A stretch of DNA of 7,001 bases, taken from Paracoccaceae bacterium. Lineage in GTDB: Bacteria > Pseudomonadota > Alphaproteobacteria > Rhodobacterales > Rhodobacteraceae. Position numbers and translations under genes: made by a program. This document shows positions 1 through 4,969 of the stretch, piece after piece. The notes below the pieces were generated by a model. The model made no database searches. It was given only the letters and a program-made list of their open reading frames with translations, and was not told where the DNA came from. Position 1 is the stretch's first letter; each line of letters opens with the position of its first letter. Where the stretch lies: positions 1 to 7,001 of the forward strand of contig JABGTH010000050.1 of NCBI GenBank assembly GCA_018647275.1, in the 5' to 3' direction.

Positions 1-22
1 CCAACCACAACAACAACGTATC

Positions 23-196
23 TCACAAGGTATCTGACCTTGGTGCGGATCGTTCAACCACTGTGAAATCAGTTTTCAATGTGTCTGGAACGCTGTCCAA
101 GGCTGCGGACTTCTGTTTGGCGAACTCAGCTTGGGACAAAGCGCCACTAACGCGTTCGGCCTCAAGCAGCGGAAAATCGTTGAATATTATCGACAT
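23..196 (-). CDS. Small SHOCT-like hypothetical protein (57 aa)
   Basis: A 57-residue minus-strand ORF starting at the ATG at 196-194 and ending at TGA 25-23. The start is chosen because CTCC at 205-208 (GGAG on the coding strand) lies eight bases upstream; an in-frame GTG at 205 overlaps that site and is less likely. Residues about 8-34 contain the pattern LLEAERVSGALSQAEFAKQK, which resembles the SHOCT motif (short helix, Gly turn, then E-F-x-x-x-K), a small C-terminal oligomerisation module of unknown function. No membrane segment or signal peptide is visible. It is divergent from the livM gene, whose start is 144 bases away, so that gap could hold promoters for both. No function can be assigned. 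A plus-strand frame is also open across this stretch, so coding is not certain; two successive ATA codons near the start are a mild argument against. Confidence 0.4.
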   Translation of the reverse strand: MSIIFNDFPLLEAERVSGALSQAEFAKQKSAALDSVPDTLKTDFTVVERSAPRSDTL

Positions 197-327
197 GGAT
201 CCCACTCCGTTTTCTCACGGAATGTGTCGCATCGGAGATAGGGCAGAATGTGGCAAAGCGCTGAAAAGTGAATTGCTGGTTAACGCCGCGTTGAAAATTA
301 ATGAAAACGGATCGCGTGTCGCGGTTT

Positions 328-333
328 GGGGAG
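328..333 (+). promoter_or_regulatory. Ribosome binding site of the livM-type permease
   Basis: GGGGAG lies seven bases before the ATG at 341. It decides the start in favour of 341 over the in-frame TTG at 326, which has no Shine-Dalgarno sequence and would overlap this site. Confidence 0.7.
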
Positions 334-340
334 CACACTA

Positions 341-1417
341 ATGTTTTATCGTGAAGCTGGCGATTTCAGCACATCTTATCCCGAAGACAGCCAAACTTTT
401 CCGATCCGGTTTGATCGCTATCGTTACTATTTGGTCCTGTTTGTCGCAATCTTCGTGATCCCATTCACAATCAATGACTACTGGGTGAATTCAATTTTTC
501 TACCGTTCTTGATCTATGCGATCGCTGCAATCGGTCTGAACATTCTGGTTGGCTATTGTGGACAGGTTTCTTTGGGCACAGGTGGTTTCATGGCTGTGGG
601 GGCATATGCCTGTTACAAGCTGATGACGGCCTTTCCAGAAGTTAGCATGTTAATCCATGTCCTAATTGCGGGTCTTATCACCGCCGGTGTTGGCGTCTTG
701 TTTGGTCTGCCGAGTTTGCGGATTAAAGGTTTCTATTTGGCGGTGGCCACCTTGGCGGCACAGTTCTTCCTTGTTTGGTTGTTCAACCGTGTGCCGTGGT
801 TTTATAACTACTCGGCATCGGGCCAAATTTCGGCTCCTGAGCGCACGGTTTTTGGGATTGAAATTACAGGTCCAAATACAGAAGCATGGGCGACCTATTT
901 GTTCTGTCTGGCCTTTGTTATCTTCAGCGCGGTTATTGCTCGTAACCTTACGCGCGGTGCTTTTGGTCGTAAATGGATGGCCATTCGCGATATGGATATT
1001 GCGGCGGAAATCATCGGCGTGAACCCGTTGATGGCAAAGCTAAGCGCGTTTGCTGTTAGTTCGTTCTTTATCGGTATTTCAGGTGCGTTGTTCTTTGCAG
1101 TGTATTTGGGCGCGGTTGAAGTGGGCGAGGCCTTTGGAATCACCAAATCATTCACTGTTTTGTTTATGATCATCATTGGCGGTCTTGGATCGATCTTTGG
1201 ATCCTTTGCGGGTGCTGCGTTTTTGGTGGTCTTGCCGGTTGTTCTGAAATTGGTTGGCGTGGATTGGTTGGGTTGGCCAACAGACATCGTTGCCCACTTG
1301 CAGTTGGTGATCGTCGGTGCGTTGATCGTGATTTTCTTGATCGCAGAACCGCATGGTCTGGCGCAGCTTTGGCGTGTTGCCAAAGAGAAATTGAGATTGT
1401 GGCCCTTCCCACATTAG
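341..1417 (+). CDS. Branched-chain amino acid-type ABC transporter permease (LivM family)
   Basis: A 358-residue inner-membrane permease, one half of the channel of a HAAT-family ABC importer, normally paired with LivH. A polar N-terminal stretch of about 30 residues (MFYREAGDF...) is followed by roughly eight to ten hydrophobic segments. Family landmarks are GLNILVGYCGQVSLGTGGF beginning at residue 65, the cytoplasmic coupling loop GRKWMAIRDMDIAAEIIG from residue 209 that contacts the ATPase, GGLGSIFGSF in the C-terminal half, and a PHGL motif near the end before a short basic tail. The length is normal for LivM. The ATG at 341 is supported by GGGGAG at 328-333 and by the MFYREAG beginning that I recall from relatives of this subgroup. 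The binding-protein gene follows after 92 bases. The context of binding protein, LivF and CoA ligase suggests organic acid import rather than amino acid import. The expected LivH gene is not found in the 340 bases upstream. Confidence 0.93.
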   Translation: MFYREAGDFSTSYPEDSQTFPIRFDRYRYYLVLFVAIFVIPFTINDYWVNSIFLPFLIYAIAAIGLNILVGYCGQVSLGTGGFMAVGAYACYKLMTAFPEVSMLIHVLIAGLITAGVGVLFGLPSLRIKGFYLAVATLAAQFFLVWLFNRVPWFYNYSASGQISAPERTVFGIEITGPNTEAWATYLFCLAFVIFSAVIARNLTRGAFGRKWMAIRDMDIAAEIIGVNPLMAKLSAFAVSSFFIGISGALFFAVYLGAVEVGEAFGITKSFTVLFMIIIGGLGSIFGSFAGAAFLVVLPVVLKLVGVDWLGWPTDIVAHLQLVIVGALIVIFLIAEPHGLAQLWRVAKEKLRLWPFPH

Positions 1418-1421
1418 TGGG
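1408..1421 (+). other. Small hairpin over the livM stop codon
   Basis: CCCAC (1408-1412) and GTGGG (1417-1421) pair perfectly around an ATTA loop. The TAG stop of the permease (1415-1417) lies in the loop and first base of the right arm. No T-run follows, so it is not a terminator; it could protect an upstream mRNA end or be chance. Confidence 0.35.
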
Positions 1422-1462
1422 GTGGCTACCAATAATGGCGGGAAAAATCCTGCTCAACGAAC

Positions 1463-1478
1463 GCTGGTCAACGCCAGC
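1463..1478 (+). other. Intercistronic hairpin upstream of the binding-protein gene
   Basis: GCTGG (1463-1467) pairs with CCAGC (1474-1478) around the loop TCAACG. It sits 17 bases before the Shine-Dalgarno sequence of the next gene and has no T-run. It may act as a 5' stabiliser of a processed binding-protein mRNA, but with a five-pair stem this is weak. Confidence 0.3.
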
Positions 1479-1494
1479 ACATATCGAAAAATCC

Positions 1495-1501
1495 AGGGAG
1501 G
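1495..1501 (+). promoter_or_regulatory. Strong ribosome binding site of the binding-protein gene
   Basis: AGGGAGG lies eight bases before the ATG at 1510. It is the best Shine-Dalgarno sequence in the window, as expected for the most abundant subunit of a binding-protein-dependent importer. It fixes the start at 1510, although the frame stays open upstream into livM. Confidence 0.8.
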
Positions 1502-1509
1502 AAAAATCG

Positions 1510-2787
1510 ATGAAAATGAAACTAGGAACAATGGCAGTCGCCGCCGTAATGGCAGCAAGCCCAGTTATGGCGGACCTTGTGTTCCCATCACTAAGCTATC
1601 GCACGGGTCCATATGCTGCGGGGGGTATCCCGTTTGCTGATGGCTATGCAGACTATATGAACCTGCTGAACGCTCGTGATGGCGGTATTGGCGGCGTTAT
1701 GACCAACGTGCTTGAGTGTGAAACAGGCTATAACACCGAAAAAGGGGTTGAGTGTTATGAGTCTACAAAGGGCCAAGGCGCGCTTGTATATCAACCGCTT
1801 TCCACAGGTATTACGTACCAGTTGATCCCAAAAGCAACGGCCGATGGCATTCCAATCCACTCAATGGGTTACGGCCGTACGTCTGCTGCGAATGGCGATG
1901 TCTTCTCAAACGTCTTCAACTACCCAGCAAACTACTGGAACGGTGCGTCTGGTGCGATCAACTATCTGATGTCTCAAGGCGATATCGCGGGTAAGAAAAT
2001 CGCGCTTGTGTATCACAACTCTGCATATGGCAAAGAGCCTATCCGCACGTTGGAAGAGCTGGCTAAAAAGCACGGTTTTGAACTGACATTGTTGCCAGTT
2101 GACCACCCGGGCCAAGAGCAGAAATCACAGTGGCTACAAATTCGTCGTGAAAAGCCTGACAATGTCATCATGTATGGCTGGGGCGTTATGAACCAAGTTG
2201 CGGTTCAAGAAGCTGCTAACATCCGTTACCCAATGGAAGATTTCATCGGTATCTGGTGGTCAGGTTCTGAAAACGACGTTCTCCCTGCAGGTGATGCAGC
2301 TGACGGCTACAAAGCTTTGACGTTCCACGGTGTTGGCAATGACTTCCCTGTCTTTGCAGACATTCAGAAGTACGTTGTAGACGCAGGCAATGCGGCTGGT
2401 GCTGGCGATCAAATCGGTACGGTTCTTTATAACCGCGGTTTGTATGCGGCTATGTTGGCAGCAGAAGCTGCGAAAACAGCACAAGAAATCCACGGCACAG
2501 GCGACATCACTCCGGCGATGATGCGTGACGGTATGGAAGCGTTGGAAATCACTGAAGCTAAAATGACGGCCCTAGGCCTTCCAGGCTTTGGCCCAGAGTT
2601 CAACGTGTCCTGCGAAAACCACGGTGGTCCAGGCCTGATCGGCATGACACAGTGGGACGCATCTGCGAAAACGTGGTCTTTGATCAACGAATTCGCACCA
2701 TCTGACATGGATGTCATTCAGCCATTGATCGATGCAGATTCTGCAGCCTATGCGGCAGAAAACAACATCGCATCTAGCTGTAAGTAA
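1510..2787 (+). CDS. Periplasmic substrate-binding protein of a HAAT-type ABC importer
   Basis: A 425-residue protein of the Peripla_BP_6 (LivK-like) class that captures the ligand in the periplasm and delivers it to the permease. The N-terminus MKMKLGTMAVAAVMAASPVMA is a typical Sec signal peptide; cleavage is predicted after residue 21 (VMA|D). The mature protein begins with the first beta strand of the binding fold (LVFPSLSYRTGPYAAGG), followed by the segment C70-ETGYNTEKGVE-C82, where the two cysteines could form a disulfide, and IALVYHNSAYGKEPI at the start of the second lobe. Two more cysteines lie at 368 and 424, next to the C-terminus. There is no lipobox, so it should be soluble. It lies between livM and livF. 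The strong Shine-Dalgarno sequence and flanking hairpins suggest higher expression than its neighbours. The ligand is not evident; the adjacent CoA ligase points to an organic acid. Confidence 0.93.
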   Translation: MKMKLGTMAVAAVMAASPVMADLVFPSLSYRTGPYAAGGIPFADGYADYMNLLNARDGGIGGVMTNVLECETGYNTEKGVECYESTKGQGALVYQPLSTGITYQLIPKATADGIPIHSMGYGRTSAANGDVFSNVFNYPANYWNGASGAINYLMSQGDIAGKKIALVYHNSAYGKEPIRTLEELAKKHGFELTLLPVDHPGQEQKSQWLQIRREKPDNVIMYGWGVMNQVAVQEAANIRYPMEDFIGIWWSGSENDVLPAGDAADGYKALTFHGVGNDFPVFADIQKYVVDAGNAAGAGDQIGTVLYNRGLYAAMLAAEAAKTAQEIHGTGDITPAMMRDGMEALEITEAKMTALGLPGFGPEFNVSCENHGGPGLIGMTQWDASAKTWSLINEFAPSDMDVIQPLIDADSAAYAAENNIASSCK

Positions 2788-2794
2788 GCTGACT

Positions 2795-2838
2795 ATTCTG
2801 GCGGCGCTTTTGGTGCCGCCAGTTCCCCCAGAATTTTT
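2795..2838 (+). terminator. Stem-loop with T-run between the binding-protein and livF genes (attenuating or processing site)
   Basis: CTGGCGGC (2798-2805) pairs with GCCGCCAG (2815-2822), eight pairs without mismatch, with two further inner pairs possible. An outer arm, ATTCTG (2795-2800) with CAGAAT (2829-2834), can form on top of or instead of the lower part of the first stem and would place the five-T run 2834-2838 directly at its foot. The structure starts eight bases after the binding-protein stop. Since livF follows at 2859 on the same strand, it is more likely a partial terminator or an mRNA 3'-end stabiliser than a full stop to transcription. Confidence 0.6.
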
Positions 2839-2858
2839 GCAACAATGAAGTGAACCTT

Positions 2859-3683
2859 ATGTTGGACAGCGGACAAGACACTGAGACCCTACTAGAGGTC
2901 AACAACATCGAAGTGATCTATAATAGTGTGATCCTTGTACTGAAGGGCGTCAGCCTATCGGTTCCCAAGGGTGGTATTACGGCATTGTTGGGCGGCAACG
3001 GTGCGGGCAAGACAACCACACTAAAAGCAATCTCAAACCTTTTGGCGTCAGAGCGTGGTGAAGTGACCAAAGGCTCCGTCAAATATCGTGGTGAGGATGT
3101 TCATGAAACCGATCCCGCCGACATGGTTAAACGTGGTGTGGTTCAGGTGATGGAAGGTCGTCACTGTTTTGAACACCTTACGATCGAAGAAAACTTGCTG
3201 ACGGGGGCGTATACGCGGAAGGATGGTAAGGGCGCGATCGCGGCTGACCTTGAGATGGTGTACAACTATTTCCCGCGTCTGCGCGAACGGCGCAAATCCC
3301 AAGCGGGCTATACTTCGGGCGGTGAGCAACAAATGTGTGCGATTGGCCGCGCTTTGATGTCCCGCCCTGAAACGATCCTTTTGGACGAACCATCCATGGG
3401 TCTTGCCCCACAGTTGGTGGAACAAATTTTCGGTATCGTGAAGTCTATTAACGAAAGCGAAGGCGTGTCGTTCTTATTGGCTGAGCAGAACACCAACGTC
3501 GCTTTACGCTTTGCCCACTATGGCTACATTTTGGAATCTGGTCGCGTTGTTATGGATGGTCCTGCTGCTGAATTGCGCGAGAACCCAGATGTAAAGGAAT
3601 TCTATTTAGGCATGTCTGATGACGGACGCAAATCGTTCCGTGATGTGCGGTCGTACCGCCGTCGTAAGCGTTGGTTGAGCTGA
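2859..3683 (+). CDS. ABC transporter ATP-binding protein (LivF family)
   Basis: A 274-residue cytoplasmic ATPase that powers the importer, normally as a heterodimer with LivG. Seen motifs: Walker A GGNGAGKTT at 45-53, Q-loop glutamine at 96 (VVQVMEGR), signature TSGGEQQ at 152-158 (Thr instead of the usual Leu), Walker B ILLDE at 173-177, and AEQN at 208-211, where Gln210 occupies the usual H-switch histidine position; Gln here is common in LivF. After the core there is a basic tail from residue 257 (RKSFRDVRSYRRRKRWLS), longer than the standard LivF end and, from memory, typical of the LivF version found beside CoA ligases. The ATG at 2859 gives the normal N-terminus (LLEVNNIEVIY at 11-21); a weak GAAG lies eight bases upstream. 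The in-frame GTG at 2850 has no ribosome site. The ligase gene follows after 40 bases. LivG is not in the window. Confidence 0.94.
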   Translation: MLDSGQDTETLLEVNNIEVIYNSVILVLKGVSLSVPKGGITALLGGNGAGKTTTLKAISNLLASERGEVTKGSVKYRGEDVHETDPADMVKRGVVQVMEGRHCFEHLTIEENLLTGAYTRKDGKGAIAADLEMVYNYFPRLRERRKSQAGYTSGGEQQMCAIGRALMSRPETILLDEPSMGLAPQLVEQIFGIVKSINESEGVSFLLAEQNTNVALRFAHYGYILESGRVVMDGPAAELRENPDVKEFYLGMSDDGRKSFRDVRSYRRRKRWLS

Positions 3684-3723
3684 TACACCACGCCCTTCGA
3701 ACTCCCAATTGGATACGATTTTG

Positions 3724-4923
3724 ATGACCACATTTTACGACGAACTAGAAACACGCAGCGCCGACCAGCGCGAGGCCGATCAGTTGGTCGCGCTGAACGG
3801 TCAGCTGGCGCGTATCGCAGGCCATGGGGGGACATCGGTGTCAGATGCTGACAAACTGCTGGATCTGACAGGATTGGCTGCGCTGCCGGTTTTGCGCAAA
3901 TCTGATCTGGCAAATTGGCAGTCTGAAAAGCCGCCCTTTGGTGGCATGCCCGTCTCTAACGTCGCGCATATTTTCCAATCTCCTGGTCCGATTTATGAAC
4001 CGGGTGGCATCACCCACGATTGGTGGCGCATGGGTCGTTTTCTGCATGCTGCGGGATTTGGCAAAGACGATATTGTGCAGAACTGTTTTGGGTATCACCT
4101 AACGCCTGCGGGTATGATTTTTGAATCAGGTGCACGGGCTGTTGGGGCGACTGTTCTGCCAGCGGGCACTGGGCAGACCGAACTTCAAGTGACAGCGGCC
4201 CGTGATATTGGCACAACGGCTTATGCTGGAACACCTGATTATCTGAAGGTCATTTTGGACAAAGCCGATCAAATGGGTATAACCCTTGGTTTTACCAAAG
4301 CGGCTGTTGGTGGTGGTGCGTTGTTCCCGTCCTTGCGTCAGGAATATGCGGACCGTGGCATTGCATGTTTGCAGTCGTACGCAACAGCCGATGTTGGAAA
4401 TATCGCGTATGAAAGTGCTGCGATGGAAGGTATGATTTTAGACGAGAAAATCATCGTTGAGATTGTCATTCCTGGCACCGGCACACCTGTTTTGCCTGGT
4501 GAAATTGGTGAGGTTCTTGTGACCTCATTGAACCCAGACTATCCGCTGATCCGTTTTGCCACCGGTGACATGAGCGCTGTTATGGCAGGGCAATCACCAT
4601 GCGGCCGCACGAACACTCGGATCAAAGGTTGGATGGGCCGCGCTGATCAAACGACCAAAATTAAGGGTATGTTTGTACGCCCCGAACAGGTTGCTGCCTT
4701 TGTTTCACGCCATGAGGAAGTGGACCGCGCGCGCGTAATTGCATCACGTGAAAGCGAACAAGACATCCTGACGGTTCAGGTGGAATGCGATGGCGGTGAC
4801 GCTGATGCATATGCCGCCAGCGTCGTCGATACGATGAAGATGAAGGGCAAGGTTGTGGTCTGCGATCTTGGCACTTTGCCGCGTGATGGATTGGTAATCG
4901 AGGACCAGCGCACCTACGAGTGA
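3724..4923 (+). CDS. Phenylacetate-CoA ligase family protein (divergent PaaK-like adenylate-forming enzyme)
   Basis: A 399-residue protein of the ANL (acyl-adenylate) superfamily, PaaK branch, expected to join a carboxylic acid to CoA via an acyl-AMP in the cytoplasm. Visible family motifs: LPVLRKSDL near residue 57, GARAVGATVLPAGTGQTE in the middle, GGALFPSLRQEY, YATADVG at 219-225 (substrate/adenine motif), RFATGD at 277-282 (ribose-binding Asp282), and the hinge region RIKGWMGRADQTTKIKG at 299-315. The usual Ser/Thr/Gly phosphate loop is replaced by SPGPIYEP at 86-93, and the C-terminal Lys position seems to be Leu390 (LPRDGLVIED). It is slightly shorter than PaaK (about 430). Start ATG 3724 matches the MTTFYDELETR beginning of relatives; TTG 3709 has no ribosome site. 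Directly downstream of livF, it likely activates the imported acid. The substrate is unknown; activity is uncertain because of the altered motifs. Confidence 0.88.
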   Translation: MTTFYDELETRSADQREADQLVALNGQLARIAGHGGTSVSDADKLLDLTGLAALPVLRKSDLANWQSEKPPFGGMPVSNVAHIFQSPGPIYEPGGITHDWWRMGRFLHAAGFGKDDIVQNCFGYHLTPAGMIFESGARAVGATVLPAGTGQTELQVTAARDIGTTAYAGTPDYLKVILDKADQMGITLGFTKAAVGGGALFPSLRQEYADRGIACLQSYATADVGNIAYESAAMEGMILDEKIIVEIVIPGTGTPVLPGEIGEVLVTSLNPDYPLIRFATGDMSAVMAGQSPCGRTNTRIKGWMGRADQTTKIKGMFVRPEQVAAFVSRHEEVDRARVIASRESEQDILTVQVECDGGDADAYAASVVDTMKMKGKVVVCDLGTLPRDGLVIEDQRTYE

Positions 4924-4969
4924 TATGTCGCACTGGATTTCCTGAGTGAATTAATCGTAATAGACCTTA

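Larger units (their letters stand above)
1442..1508 (+). repeat. Three copies of GAAAAATC in the leader of the binding-protein gene
   Basis: The 8-mer GAAAAATC occurs at 1442-1449, 1486-1493 and 1501-1508, all in the same orientation within the 92 bases between the livM stop and the binding-protein start. The first two copies extend to GAAAAATCC. The last copy lies between the Shine-Dalgarno sequence and the ATG, overlapping the final G of the former. The role is unknown: possible A-rich translation enhancer, protein or small-RNA target, or a trace of local duplication. Confidence 0.5.

Noticed and set aside
272..300. Possible sigma-70 promoter TTGCTG, 17 bases, AATTAA upstream of livM
   Set aside because: The -10 element matches the consensus poorly, and no second line of evidence supports a start there.
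895..1457. Overlapping minus-strand ORFs opposite livM
   Set aside because: They are antisense shadows of the strongly recognisable LivM gene, with compositions (many Lys, Thr, Pro) unlike real proteins and no recognisable domain.
1264..1509. Upstream in-frame extension of the binding protein (about 82 extra codons overlapping livM)
   Set aside because: It lacks a ribosome site, overlaps livM coding sequence, and would bury the clear Sec signal peptide that begins at 1510.
2845..2853. ATG-AAG-TGA mini-ORF just before livF
   Set aside because: Two codons only; most simply chance, and its GAAG probably serves as the weak ribosome site for livF.
3048..3496. Minus-strand ORFs opposite livF
   Set aside because: They lie antisense to conserved ATPase motifs; no domain or ribosome site supports them.
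4925..4945. Six-codon mini-ORF (MSHWIS) between ligase and iron permease
   Set aside because: Too short to judge, no clear ribosome site, no repeated control codon or attenuator structure around it.
4933..4961. Possible promoter CTGGAT, 17 bases, CGTAAT before the iron permease
   Set aside because: The -35 matches at only two positions, and the start codon would be only nine bases after the -10.
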